A stretch of DNA of 64,000 bases from 66-474 sp051961995. Its GTDB lineage: Bacteria > Pseudomonadota > Gammaproteobacteria > Xanthomonadales > Rhodanobacteraceae. The notes under the pieces were generated by a model that was given only the letters and a program-made list of their open reading frames with translations, ran no database searches and was not told the origin of the DNA. Both the position numbers and the translations under genes were made by a program. The stretch lies in NCBI GenBank assembly GCA_051961995.1, contig JBQCCR010000014.1, positions 62,001 to 126,000 on the forward strand, given 5' to 3'. How positions within the stretch are numbered: the first letter of the stretch is position 1; every line of letters starts with the position of its first letter. Positions 35,275-44,575 of this stretch are shown here, one piece after another.

Positions 35275-36327
35275 TCAGTATCTGGAAGGGCCGGCTTCCG
35301 AATGCAGGCTGGAACGCCGCACTTTCAGCCTGGCCGGCAGCACCGAACTCTGCACGGGCTCGCCGCGGATCAGCTGCAGCAATGCGCCGACCAGCGCCTC
35401 CCCGGCCTGGCGGGTGTCCTGCAGCACGGTGGTGAGCGGCGGATTCACGAACTCGGCCATGGGGATGTCGTCGAAACCGGCCAGCGCCACTTCCTCGGGT
35501 ACCAGCATTCCGTAATTCGACAGCGTGCCCAGTGCGCCGATCGCGATCAGGTCGCTCGCGGCGAACACCGCATCGAACTTCTCGCCGCTGGCGATCAGCA
35601 TTTCCATCGCCTCCTGGCCCGAGCTTTGCGTGCTCTCGGCGTCCACCTGCAAGGCCGGATTGATTTCGATGCCGCGCTCTTCCAGCGCGCGCGCGTAGCC
35701 GCGATAGCGTTCGAAGAATTCCGGATAGTGGCTCGATGCGGTGCCGAGGAACGCGATACGCCGGCAGCCTTGTTCCAGCAGGTGTGCGGCAACCGCCCGC
35801 CCGCCCTGGAAGTTGTCGCAGCCGATCGTGACGTAGGGCGTCTCCGGCTGCACCGCTCCCCAGCGCACGAAACTGGTGCCGCGGGCGACCAGTTGTTCCA
35901 GCCGATCGCAGTAGGAGAGGTAATCGCCGTAGCCGAGCAGGATGATGCCGTCGGCTTTTTCGCTTTCGGCGAAATCCGCATGCCAGTCGCGCGAGAGTTG
36001 CTGGAACGAAATCAGCAGGTCGAACCCCTGGCGCGCGCAGGCGCGGGTGATCGAGCCCAGCATGGAGAGGAAGAACGGATTGATGTGCGAATCGTCGGCA
36101 GTGGGGTCCTCGAAGAACAGCAGCGCCAGCGTGCCTGCGTGCTTGCGGCGCAGGCTGGAGGCATTCTTGTTGACCGTGTACTTGAGTGATTCAGCCGCGG
36201 CCAGCACGCGGCGGCGGGTTTCCTCGTTCACCGAGGGATTGCCGCTGAGCGCGCGCGACACGGTGGCTTGCGACACGCCCGCAAGATAGGCGATGTCGAG
36301 CGAGGTGATTTTCTTCTTCGCCTTCAC
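35275..36327 (-). CDS. LacI family transcriptional regulator of the maltose locus
   Basis: A 350-residue LacI-type repressor. The N-terminal helix-turn-helix ITSLDIAYLAGVSQATVSRALSG is followed by the hinge helix ASSLRRKHAGT and a periplasmic-binding-like effector domain (DGIILLGYGDY, GCDNFQGGRAVAAHLLEQG, FAASDLIAIGAL, ALAGFDDIPMAEFVNPPLTT). Start GTG 36327 is chosen because it lies directly before the HTH; the open extension of 49 codons has no known domain. It sits within the leftward maltose operon and likely senses a maltose- or glucose-type sugar. Two matching palindrome-like sites in the divergent promoter region are its probable operators. Confidence 0.92.
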   Translation of the reverse strand: MKAKKKITSLDIAYLAGVSQATVSRALSGNPSVNEETRRRVLAAAESLKYTVNKNASSLRRKHAGTLALLFFEDPTADDSHINPFFLSMLGSITRACARQGFDLLISFQQLSRDWHADFAESEKADGIILLGYGDYLSYCDRLEQLVARGTSFVRWGAVQPETPYVTIGCDNFQGGRAVAAHLLEQGCRRIAFLGTASSHYPEFFERYRGYARALEERGIEINPALQVDAESTQSSGQEAMEMLIASGEKFDAVFAASDLIAIGALGTLSNYGMLVPEEVALAGFDDIPMAEFVNPPLTTVLQDTRQAGEALVGALLQLIRGEPVQSSVLPARLKVRRSSLHSEAGPSRY

Positions 36328-36442
36328 GCTGGCCGGGATCTCTTGCCGCGATGCTGTGCAAGTGCCGTTCGGCCCTGCGCGCGGTGATCCTAGCTCACCC
36401 CTGCCATCCGCGGCCAGCGCAGGCGCAGGATGGTGACGCGCG

Positions 36443-37864
36443 TCACTCGTGCATTTCTTCCAGTTCCATGCCACGGGTTTCGCGCACCAGGTACATCACG
36501 AACAGCAGCGACACTAGGGCGAACGCCGCGTACAGGCCGTAGGCGAAGGCCAGCCCGGTTTCCGCCAGCAGCGGGAAGGTGGCGGTGATGGCGAAATTGG
36601 CCAGCCATTGCACGGCGGCGGCAACCGCAAGCGCCATCGCGCGGATGCGGTTGGGGAACATCTCGCCCAGCAGCACCCACACCACCGGACCCCAGCTCAC
36701 GCCGAAGAAGATCACGTAGAGGTTGGCAGCGACCAGTGCGACCGGCCCCCATGGTGCGGGCAGGTTGAGCGACGCGCCCTGACCGGTGGCCTGCGAAAAG
36801 CACCACGCCATCAGCGCAAGGGTGATCGCCATGCCGGCGGAACCGATGACGAGCAATGGTTTGCGGCCGATGCGGTCGATCAATGCGATCGCGACCAGCG
36901 TCACCAGCACGTTCACGATCGAGGTCGCCACCGTGATGGTGAAGGAATCGGCTTCGCTGAACCCGACCGAATGCCACAGCATGGACGAGTAATAGAAGAT
37001 CACGTTGATGCCGACGAACTGCTGGAACACCGACAGCAGGATGCCGATCCACACCACCGGCAGCAGACCGCCCTTGCCACCGAGCAGGTCGCGCCATGCC
37101 GGGCGATGTTCGCGCCGCAGCGTCTGTTCGATTTCCGCCACTTTCCGTTGCAGGGCGCCTTCGTCGGGCAGGCCGAGCACCTGTCGCAGCACCGCTGTCG
37201 CTTCGGCGAAGCGGCCGCGGGCGACGAGATAACGCGGCGATTCCGGCACCGCCAGCACCAGCACGCCATAGATCACCGAGGGGATCATCGCCACCAGGAA
37301 CATCCAGCGCCATGCCGGCATGTGCAACCAAAGCATGCCTTCCGCGCCCTGCGCCGCGCCGGCCAGCCAGTCATCGCTGAGCAGCGCGACAAAGATGCCG
37401 AGTACGATCGCCAGTTGCTGCATCGAGCCAAGCCGACCGCGCATGCGAGCGGGCGAGACTTCGGCGATGTAGGTGGGTGCCACCACCGACGCCATGCCCA
37501 CGCCCATGCCGGCGATCACGCGCCACAGGATCAGCAGGCCGACGTTCGAGGCGAGGCCCGCGCCCAACGCACCCGCGGTCAGCAGCACGGCCGCGACCTG
37601 CATCGTGCGCAGGCGGCCGAACGCGTCGGCCAGCCGACCGGCGTACCAGGCGCCGAGCGCCGAGCCGAGCAGGGCGCAGGACACGGCGAATCCGGTCCAG
37701 GCCGCGCCAAGGCCGAACGCATCGTGGATCGCGTCCACGGCACCATTGATCACCGCGGTATCGAATCCGAACAGGAATCCGCCGAGCGCCGCCGCCACCA
37801 CCGCCAGCAGCACGCGCGCGGTGGGGTGCTGATCACGCATCGCGGCCATCCCGGTTGCACTCAT
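36443..37864 (-). CDS. MFS sugar porter (sugar:H+ symporter type)
   Basis: A 473-residue major facilitator protein of the sugar porter family with about 12 membrane segments. Signatures are GGFLFGFDTAVINGAV in helix 1, the AGRLADAFGRLRTM loop motif, the PESPRYLVARGR motif after helix 6, QQFVGINVIFYYS in helix 7, and VRETRGMELEEMHE at the C-terminus (PETKG-like). Its ATG overlaps the GH13 gene stop (ATGA). Context suggests import of maltose or glucose across the inner membrane. Confidence 0.93.
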   Translation of the reverse strand: MSATGMAAMRDQHPTARVLLAVVAAALGGFLFGFDTAVINGAVDAIHDAFGLGAAWTGFAVSCALLGSALGAWYAGRLADAFGRLRTMQVAAVLLTAGALGAGLASNVGLLILWRVIAGMGVGMASVVAPTYIAEVSPARMRGRLGSMQQLAIVLGIFVALLSDDWLAGAAQGAEGMLWLHMPAWRWMFLVAMIPSVIYGVLVLAVPESPRYLVARGRFAEATAVLRQVLGLPDEGALQRKVAEIEQTLRREHRPAWRDLLGGKGGLLPVVWIGILLSVFQQFVGINVIFYYSSMLWHSVGFSEADSFTITVATSIVNVLVTLVAIALIDRIGRKPLLVIGSAGMAITLALMAWCFSQATGQGASLNLPAPWGPVALVAANLYVIFFGVSWGPVVWVLLGEMFPNRIRAMALAVAAAVQWLANFAITATFPLLAETGLAFAYGLYAAFALVSLLFVMYLVRETRGMELEEMHE

Positions 37865-39579
37865 GTTGTTTTCCCCAGGTTCGCAGTTTCCAGGCCGCGC
37901 TCCATCAACAGCCGGTCCGCCTTGTCGAGTTTCGCGAACACCGTGCCGTGGGCCGGCAGGTGCATCCGATTGCCTTCCACGTTCCCCGTATGCAAGCCAT
38001 GTCCTTCCAGCAAGTCGAATGTGATATCGCGGGGCAGGTCCAGCGATACCGGTTGCGTGGAAAGATTGAACATCACCAGCAGCGTTTGCTCCCCGAATTC
38101 GCGGGTGAAAGCGAGCACCGGTTCGGGCGTGCGGATGAAACGGATGTCGCCCCGGCGCAATGCGGGTTGTTCGCGCCGCCAGCGCATGAAGCGGCGGAAG
38201 ACGTTGAGCGTGGAAGCCGGCTGGCTTTCCTGCCATGACACTGCCAGCGCGCGATGTTCATCCGGAACCGGCAGCCAGGGCTTCACGTTGCTGAAGCCCG
38301 CGTTCGCGGCGGTGCTGTCCCACGGCATCGGGGTGCGGCATCCGTCGCGCCCCTTGAAGTTGGGCCAGAACGCGATGCCATAGGGGTCGCGCAGCGATTC
38401 GAATGGCACCTCGGCTTCGGTCAATCCGAGCTCTTCGCCCTGGTACACGCAGACCGAGCCGCGCAGCGAGCAGACCATCGCGGTGAGCTGGTTCGCCATG
38501 GCCGCGGATGCATGCCCGTCACCCCAGCGGCTGAGCACGCGTTCCACATCGTGATTGGAAATCGCCCAGCACGGCCAGCCCTCGGTCATCTGCGCTTCCT
38601 GAGCGCCAACGGTTTCGCGGATGTAGGTGGCGCTGAAATCGTCGCTCAGCAATTCGAAGCTGTAGCCCATGTGCAGACGGCGACCGCGGGTGTATTCGGC
38701 CATGGTGGCGAGCGAATCCTCCGAGGAAATCTCGCCGAGCGCGGTCACCCCCGGATAGCGATCCAGCAGCGCGCGCAATTCCTCGAGGAACGCCACATTC
38801 TCCGGCCGCGTGTTGTTGTAATGGTGATACTGGAACGAATACGGATTGTCCGCACTGAAACCGCGGCCCACGCGTTTGTCCTTCGGTTTGGGCGGGTTGT
38901 CGCGCAGCTTGGCGTCGTGATAGCAGAAGTTGATCGAGTCCAGCCGGAACCCATCCACCCCGCGATCCAGCCAGAAGCGCAGGTTGTCGAGCACCGCTGC
39001 GCGCACGTCGGGATTGTGGAAATCCAGATCCGGTTGCGAGGCGAGAAAATTGTGCAGGTAATACTGGCCGCGGCGCGGCTCCCATTGCCACGCGCAACCG
39101 CCGAACAGCGACAGCCAGTTGTTGGGCGGTCCGCCATCCTCGCGTGCATCCGCCCACACGTACCAGTCGGCGCGCGGATTGTCGCGGCTCTGCCGGCTCT
39201 CCTTGAACCATGGGTGCTCGGCCGAAGTGTGGCTGAGCACCTGGTCGATCATCACCTTGAGGCCGGCCTCGTGGGCTTTCGCCAGCAGATGATCGAAATC
39301 GGCGAGCGTTCCGAACAGCGGATCCACGTTGCGGAAGTCGGCCACGTCGTAGCCGAAGTCCGCCATCGGCGAGACGAAGAACGGCGCAATCCAGATCGCA
39401 TCCACGCCCAGCTTCGCTACATAGTCGAGCCGGCGGATGATGCCCGGGAGGTCGCCTACGCCATCGCCGTTGGTGTCCAGGAAACTGCGCGGGTAAATCT
39501 GGTAGATGACCGCGCCGCGCCACCACGGCGCGACGCTTTCCGTGCGGGAATCTCTAAGCAAGGATGAATCTGCTGGCAC
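37861..39579 (-). CDS. GH13 alpha-glucosidase, cytoplasmic
   Basis: A 572-residue glycoside hydrolase family 13 enzyme without a signal peptide. The barrel regions are clear: AVIYQIYPRSFLDTNGDGVGDLPGI, the nucleophile Asp214 in DGFRLDS, acid/base Glu283 in ALGEISS, and Asp344 in SNHDVERVLSRW. Overall it resembles oligo-1,6-glucosidase/alpha-glucosidase enzymes (AglA type) that hydrolyse maltose or isomaltose-type sugars. It starts at a GTG and is first in the leftward operon with the MFS porter, LacI regulator and probably glk. Confidence 0.93.
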   Translation of the reverse strand: MPADSSLLRDSRTESVAPWWRGAVIYQIYPRSFLDTNGDGVGDLPGIIRRLDYVAKLGVDAIWIAPFFVSPMADFGYDVADFRNVDPLFGTLADFDHLLAKAHEAGLKVMIDQVLSHTSAEHPWFKESRQSRDNPRADWYVWADAREDGGPPNNWLSLFGGCAWQWEPRRGQYYLHNFLASQPDLDFHNPDVRAAVLDNLRFWLDRGVDGFRLDSINFCYHDAKLRDNPPKPKDKRVGRGFSADNPYSFQYHHYNNTRPENVAFLEELRALLDRYPGVTALGEISSEDSLATMAEYTRGRRLHMGYSFELLSDDFSATYIRETVGAQEAQMTEGWPCWAISNHDVERVLSRWGDGHASAAMANQLTAMVCSLRGSVCVYQGEELGLTEAEVPFESLRDPYGIAFWPNFKGRDGCRTPMPWDSTAANAGFSNVKPWLPVPDEHRALAVSWQESQPASTLNVFRRFMRWRREQPALRRGDIRFIRTPEPVLAFTREFGEQTLLVMFNLSTQPVSLDLPRDITFDLLEGHGLHTGNVEGNRMHLPAHGTVFAKLDKADRLLMERGLETANLGKTT

Positions 39580-39645
39580 ACCCGGAGTCCCGTCTGCGAA
39601 AGGCGCACAAGCTTAATCGCCGACTCGTCGCACCCGGCACAGAGC

Positions 39646-39659
39646 TGCATACGTATTCA
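39646..39659. promoter_or_regulatory. candidate LacI-type operator 1
   Basis: TGCATACGTATTCA, a near-palindrome with central CG as in LacI-family operators, 67 bases from the GH13 start codon. Confidence 0.6.
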
Positions 39660-39817
39660 TCTTTGTTGCGGGTGCAATATCCACGGTGCCATGACGCGCG
39701 CCGCGCCCGGGGAGAGGGAATCGCGCGGAAAGTGCATCGCATCACGGGTTCCGGATTCATGCGCCGCGCTGGAGTACAGCCGCTCGCGGTGCATGCTGCG
39801 CTGCAATTCGCCCGTGA

Positions 39818-39831
39818 TGAATACGTTTGCA
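39818..39831. promoter_or_regulatory. candidate LacI-type operator 2
   Basis: TGAATACGTTTGCA, the reverse complement of operator 1 except for one base, 147 bases before the TonB receptor start. The 172-base spacing would permit looping. Confidence 0.6.
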
Positions 39832-39977
39832 TGAATGTCTCGACGTCGATTGCCGGCCCTTACCATGCGGACGCGCTGACGGGAGAGTCCCGCGTCAGCA
39901 TCCGCCCGCGAAGACGAAGCGCGGCAGACGTGTAATCGCAAATCAACCGTTGTGACGACTTCCGTGGGGGAAGAGAA

Positions 39978-42908
39978 ATGGTTTTGAGACGCAATATTTT
40001 GGCCCTGGCCATCGCATCGGCGTGCTTCGGCACCTGTTCCGTCTCCTTCGCGGCAAACGCGGCGGCGGACAATGCGGTCAGCGCTCCGCAAACTGCTGCA
40101 CAGGATCAGTCCACGCCGGCGAATGCCGATACCGGCGACACCGCCAAGACCAACAAGAAGAAAAAGAAGGAAGCCGACCAGGCCGCGACCTTGCAGGCGA
40201 TCCAGGTCAATGGCTACGCGCAGAGCTTGCAGAATTCGATCGCGATCAAGCGCAACTCCGATGCCATCGTGGAAGCGGTTTCCGCCGAGCAGATCGGCAA
40301 ACTGCCCGGCGTGAGCATCGCCGATGCCCTTGGACGCCTCCCCGGTCTGGGAGTGCAGACGGTGGACGGCCGTCCGCAGGTGCTCACGATCCATGGCCTC
40401 GGCCCGGACTTCTCCACAGCGCTGGTCAACGGCGGCCAGCAGGTCAGCACGTCCAACAACCGCGACGTGCAGTTCGATCAGTACCCCTCCAGCTGGTTCG
40501 ACAACGTCGTCGTGTACCTGAGCCCGCAAGCCGATCTGATCGGGCAGGGCCTGTCCGGCACGGTGGACATGCACACCATCCGGCCGCTGGAAAAGAGCGG
40601 ACCCGAAGCGGCGATCAACGCGCACTACATCTGGAACAGCATGTCGCAGGTCGCCCAGGGGCCCGGCGTCAGCAACAAGGGTTACAACGTCAACGGCATC
40701 TGGGTGGACCAGTTCGCCGACCACACCCTGGGCATTACCCTGGGCGTGGATGTCGAGAACAATCCTTCGCAGGTCGAGCACCAGGCGCCATGGGGTTATC
40801 CCAATGCCCCGGAAGCCAACAACGCGGTGGTGGTGGGCGGCGCCAAGAACTACGGCATCAGCGATTCGATGAAACGCAACGGCTTGCTGGCCACGGTGCA
40901 GTGGCGGCCGAGCGACATGTACACAGGCACCGTGGACATGACCTACGACAACTTCTGGGAAACCCAGCAGGCCAAGGGCATGGAATTGCCGCTCTTCTGG
41001 GGCAGCCACCTCGCGCTGATTCCGGGCACGATTTCCAACGGCTTCGTCGAGAACGGCACCTACACCGGCATCAAGCCGATCGTCCGCAACGACTTCAACA
41101 GCACCCACGCGAAGGTCTACAACTTCAACTGGGACAACAAATTCCGGTTCAACGAGGATTGGTCGGCCGACATTGACGCGAACTATTCGCGCGCCGCCCG
41201 TCATGACATCAATCTGGAGAGCTATTCCGGCACGGGCTACAACGGCACCGGTGCGCTCGACACCATTGACTTCAATGAGCTCCCCGACGGGATGCTGCAT
41301 GTGAATACCGCGCTCGACTACGGCAGTGGTGTCGTGCTCACCGATCCCAATGGCTGGGGCGCAGGCAGCGACGTCGTGCAGGCGGGCTTCATCAATGCGC
41401 CGCGTACCGTGGACTACCTGGCCAACCTGCGCTTCAACATCGAGCGCGATTTCGCCAGCGGCCCGTTCTCGAGCATGGATTTCGGTGTTTCCCGCACCAC
41501 CCGCAACAAGACCTACAACATTGACCAGTCCTTCCTGACCTTGGGCGGCGGCTTCATCAGCGGCGGCAATGCGGTTTTTTCGGCCCCCGTGACCAACGCC
41601 AGCACGTGCGATCCGCTGGCATGGATGGGGATCGGCGACGAGCTTTGCTACAACCCGTTCACGCTGATCGATAACGGCACGCTGGTCGAGGTGCCGACCT
41701 TCATGTCGTCCCTCTCGGCTCCGCCCAACTGGAAGACGCACGAAAACGACCTCAACCCGTACGTGCAGTTCAACATCGATACCCAGCTCGGCGGGGTGGG
41801 GTTGCGTGGCAACTTCGGCCTGCAGGTGGATCACACCAACCAGACCTCCGATGGCGAGCGGGTTGCGCCAGGCAGTCCGCTGACGGGCGGGCACACCCAG
41901 TTGATCCCGGTCTCCGGCGGGACCGACTACACCCGTTACCTGCCCAGCATGAACCTGATTTTCGGGTTCACCAGCAACGATGACCTGCGCGTCAGTGCCG
42001 CGCGCACCATGGCGCAGCCGCGCATGGACCAGATGAACGCGAGCGTGAACGTGAGCGGCAACATCACGCACCTGACGTCCACCGATCCGAACACCTCGTT
42101 TTTCAGCGCCAACGGCGGCAATGCCGGACTGCTGCCGACCATGTCGGACAACTACAACGTCAGTTACGAGCACTATTTCTCCGGCGCCGCGGGTGGGTAT
42201 GAGTGCAATTCCGCCGACTCGAGGAATTCGGAACTGTGCCGCGGCGAAAGCGGTTACTTCGCGTTGTCGGCGTATTTCCTGCACCTGTCCGACTACATAG
42301 ACCCGAACGCCGCCTTCCTGTACGACTTCAGCGCCTTCATCCCGTCGTACTTGAGCAGTGACCAGGCGAAAGATCTCGGTACGCCCTTCGGCACCTATTC
42401 CCGCCCGAACAACGACGGGCACGGCTACGTCAAGGGCCTGCAGGCGACGCTGAACCTGCCCCTGGGACTGGTGAGCAACATGCTGGACGGCTTCGGGGTG
42501 GTGCTCACTGCCGACCGCACCAAGAGTTCGCTGATCTACGGCGACAATCCGAACCCGATCACCGTGCCGGGCCTGTCGAAGTGGGTGGCCAACGCGACGT
42601 TGTACTACCAGCACGATGGTTTCGAGGCGCGCGTCAGCGACAGCTATCGTTCCGACTTCCTGGGCGAGGTCTCGGGCATCAGCGCCTCGCGCATCGAGCA
42701 GGACCTCAAGGGCGGAAGCACCTACGACGCGCAGGTGAGCTACACCTTCGAAAGCGGCCGTTTCAAGGGCCTGACACTGATCGCGCAGGGCTCCAACCTG
42801 TCGAACAAGATCTTCAGCACGTTCCAGAACGGCGATCCGCGCCAGACGTTGATCTGGGAAATGTACGGCCGCCGCTACGACGTCGGTATCTCGTACAAGT
42901 TCCAGTGA
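39978..42908 (+). CDS. TonB-dependent receptor for maltodextrin-type sugars
   Basis: A 976-residue outer-membrane transporter. A signal peptide (1-25, ending SFA/AANA) precedes an unusual linker rich in Ala and a run of five Lys, then a TonB-box-like LQAIQV and the plug domain (SDAIVEAVSAEQIGKLPGVSIADALGRLPGLGVQ, VYLSPQADLIGQGLSGTVDMHTIRPLE). The rest is a 22-strand barrel ending RRYDVGISYKFQ with the terminal aromatic typical of BAM substrates. It matches the large carbohydrate-type receptors of Xanthomonas and Caulobacter. Energy comes from TonB-ExbBD, not encoded here. Its control by the LacI protein is inferred from the upstream operators. Confidence 0.93.
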   Translation: MVLRRNILALAIASACFGTCSVSFAANAAADNAVSAPQTAAQDQSTPANADTGDTAKTNKKKKKEADQAATLQAIQVNGYAQSLQNSIAIKRNSDAIVEAVSAEQIGKLPGVSIADALGRLPGLGVQTVDGRPQVLTIHGLGPDFSTALVNGGQQVSTSNNRDVQFDQYPSSWFDNVVVYLSPQADLIGQGLSGTVDMHTIRPLEKSGPEAAINAHYIWNSMSQVAQGPGVSNKGYNVNGIWVDQFADHTLGITLGVDVENNPSQVEHQAPWGYPNAPEANNAVVVGGAKNYGISDSMKRNGLLATVQWRPSDMYTGTVDMTYDNFWETQQAKGMELPLFWGSHLALIPGTISNGFVENGTYTGIKPIVRNDFNSTHAKVYNFNWDNKFRFNEDWSADIDANYSRAARHDINLESYSGTGYNGTGALDTIDFNELPDGMLHVNTALDYGSGVVLTDPNGWGAGSDVVQAGFINAPRTVDYLANLRFNIERDFASGPFSSMDFGVSRTTRNKTYNIDQSFLTLGGGFISGGNAVFSAPVTNASTCDPLAWMGIGDELCYNPFTLIDNGTLVEVPTFMSSLSAPPNWKTHENDLNPYVQFNIDTQLGGVGLRGNFGLQVDHTNQTSDGERVAPGSPLTGGHTQLIPVSGGTDYTRYLPSMNLIFGFTSNDDLRVSAARTMAQPRMDQMNASVNVSGNITHLTSTDPNTSFFSANGGNAGLLPTMSDNYNVSYEHYFSGAAGGYECNSADSRNSELCRGESGYFALSAYFLHLSDYIDPNAAFLYDFSAFIPSYLSSDQAKDLGTPFGTYSRPNNDGHGYVKGLQATLNLPLGLVSNMLDGFGVVLTADRTKSSLIYGDNPNPITVPGLSKWVANATLYYQHDGFEARVSDSYRSDFLGEVSGISASRIEQDLKGGSTYDAQVSYTFESGRFKGLTLIAQGSNLSNKIFSTFQNGDPRQTLIWEMYGRRYDVGISYKFQ

Positions 42909-42928
42909 TTGACTCAGGTGGTCATCCG

Positions 42929-42962
42929 GCCCCGTTGACCGCGATCAACGGGGCCGCTTTGT
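42929..42962 (+). terminator. strong hairpin between receptor and halogenase genes
   Basis: GGCCCCGTTGA and TCAACGGGGCC form a perfect 11-bp stem with a 6-base loop, followed by GCTTTG with only three T. It may end most receptor transcripts or stabilise the upstream mRNA, lowering expression of downstream enzymes relative to the receptor. Confidence 0.6.
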
Positions 42963-43024
42963 CACCGAAGTCCGCGGGTCGTGGTTGAATGGGCGCGCCG
43001 CAGATGACGCCGGGATCGTTGTCC

Positions 43025-44545
43025 ATGAACGAGACGTCCATTCGCCGTCTTGTGATCGTCGGCGGCGGCACCGCCGGCTGGCTGGCGGCCGCGCTGCTGT
43101 CGAAGGCGCTGGGCCCGCAACTGGAAATCCGGCTGATCGAGTCCGCCGGGATCGGCACGGTCGGCGTGGGCGAGGCGACGATCCCCCAGATCCGCCATAT
43201 CAATACGTTCCTCGGCATTGACGAGGACGAGATGCTTCGCTTCACCCACGGCACGTTCAAGCTGGGCGTGCAGCTCAATGGCTTCGGGCGGCCGGGCGAT
43301 TCGTACCTGCACGCATTCGGCGACATCGGGCTGAAACCGGGGCTGATCCCGTTCCATCATTACTGGCTGCGCAGCCGCGGACGTCCGGGCGCGCAAACCC
43401 TTTGGGCGCATTCGTTGAATGCGACCGCCGCCGCGGCGAACCGTTTCGCGAAACTGGAAACGATTCCGAACAATCCGATTGGCGGCATCCGCTACGCCTA
43501 TCATTTCGATGCGACGCGCTACGGCCAGTACCTGCGCGAACACATCACGCCCGGCACGGTGCGCCGCACCGACGGCAAGGTCGTGGATGTGAAGTTGTCC
43601 GCCGAGGACGGCTTCATCGAATCGCTGCGGCTGGACAGCGGCGAAGTCATTGCCGGGGACTTCTTCATTGATTGCTCCGGCTTCCGGGGATTGCTGATCG
43701 AAGGCGCGCTGGATACCGGCTACGAGAACTGGCAACACTGGCTGCCGTGCGATCGCGCGCTGGCGGTCGCGAGTGAACGCACCGGCGTGATGCGCCCGTA
43801 CACGCAGGCGACCGCGCGCACCGCCGGCTGGCAATGGCGCATTCCGTTGCAGCATCGCACCGGCAACGGCCACGTCTATTGCAGCGGCTTCATCAGCGAC
43901 GACGAAGCTGCCGCGCAATTGCTGGCGAACATCGAAGGCAAGCCGCTCGGCGATCCGCGCCCGCTGCGCTTCGTCACCGGCATGCGCAAGCTCGCATGGA
44001 ACCGCAATTGCCTTGCGCTCGGACTGGCCGCCGGCTTCATGGAGCCGCTGGAATCCACCAGCATCCACCTGGTGCAGTCGGGCGTCAGCCGGTTCCTGGC
44101 GATGTTTCCGGACCGCTATTGCGATCCGCGCGTGGTCAACGAATACAACCGCCAGACCCGCTTCGAATACGAGCGCGTGCGCGATTTCCTGATCCTGCAT
44201 TACAAAGCCACCGAGCGCGAGGACACGCCGTTCTGGCAGCAGTGCGCGCACATGGATGTTCCGCAGGAGCTGGCGCGCCGGATCGCACTGTTCCGCCGCA
44301 CCGGACTGATCTTCCGCGAAGCCGACGAGCTGTTCACCGAAACGGCCTGGCTCCAGGTGATGCTGGGTCAGCGCATCGAGCCCATGCAATACCACCCGCT
44401 CGCCGACGAACTGGATGGCGCGCAACTGGAGGGTTTCCTGTCCGACGTCCGCACCTTGATCGCCCGCGCGATGCGCACGCTGCCGACGCACGAGGAATTC
44501 GTCAGGCGCAGTTTTGGAACGCCGGTCGCCGCCGATGTCTGCTGA
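43025..44545 (+). CDS. flavin-dependent tryptophan-halogenase family protein
   Basis: A 506-residue member of the tryptophan 7-halogenase family. FAD binding is by LVIVGGGTAGWLAA (9-22) and GVGEATIPQIRHIN. Lys79 in GTFKLGV stands at the number of the catalytic Lys of PrnA/RebH. The WxWxIP motif is intact (Trp269, Trp271, Ile273-Pro274), and Glu343 in PLESTSIHL matches the second catalytic residue. A halogenating or at least flavin-hydroperoxide-handling enzyme is therefore plausible. Such genes recur beside TonB receptors in sugar loci of Xanthomonas and Caulobacter relatives with no proven role. ATG 43025 gives family length; an ATG at 43004 is possible. No flavin reductase is adjacent. Confidence 0.88.
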   Translation: MNETSIRRLVIVGGGTAGWLAAALLSKALGPQLEIRLIESAGIGTVGVGEATIPQIRHINTFLGIDEDEMLRFTHGTFKLGVQLNGFGRPGDSYLHAFGDIGLKPGLIPFHHYWLRSRGRPGAQTLWAHSLNATAAAANRFAKLETIPNNPIGGIRYAYHFDATRYGQYLREHITPGTVRRTDGKVVDVKLSAEDGFIESLRLDSGEVIAGDFFIDCSGFRGLLIEGALDTGYENWQHWLPCDRALAVASERTGVMRPYTQATARTAGWQWRIPLQHRTGNGHVYCSGFISDDEAAAQLLANIEGKPLGDPRPLRFVTGMRKLAWNRNCLALGLAAGFMEPLESTSIHLVQSGVSRFLAMFPDRYCDPRVVNEYNRQTRFEYERVRDFLILHYKATEREDTPFWQQCAHMDVPQELARRIALFRRTGLIFREADELFTETAWLQVMLGQRIEPMQYHPLADELDGAQLEGFLSDVRTLIARAMRTLPTHEEFVRRSFGTPVAADVC

Positions 44546-44575
44546 TTTGCGTTTGCGTTATCGCAGGAGTTCGCC

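Larger units (their letters stand above)
39580..39977. promoter_or_regulatory. divergent control region of the maltose locus
   Basis: About 400 bases without a gene separate the leftward GH13 operon from the TonB receptor operon. The region holds two related 14-bp sites (39646-39659 and 39818-39831) and, just before the receptor ATG, a strong ribosome binding site GGGGGAAGAG. No convincing -35/-10 pairs were singled out. Confidence 0.7.

Noticed and set aside
39657..42614. A 985-codon open frame antisense to the TonB receptor
   Set aside because: The receptor frame has a signal peptide, plug and barrel features; the antisense frame is a high-GC by-product, His/Val/Arg-rich without domains.
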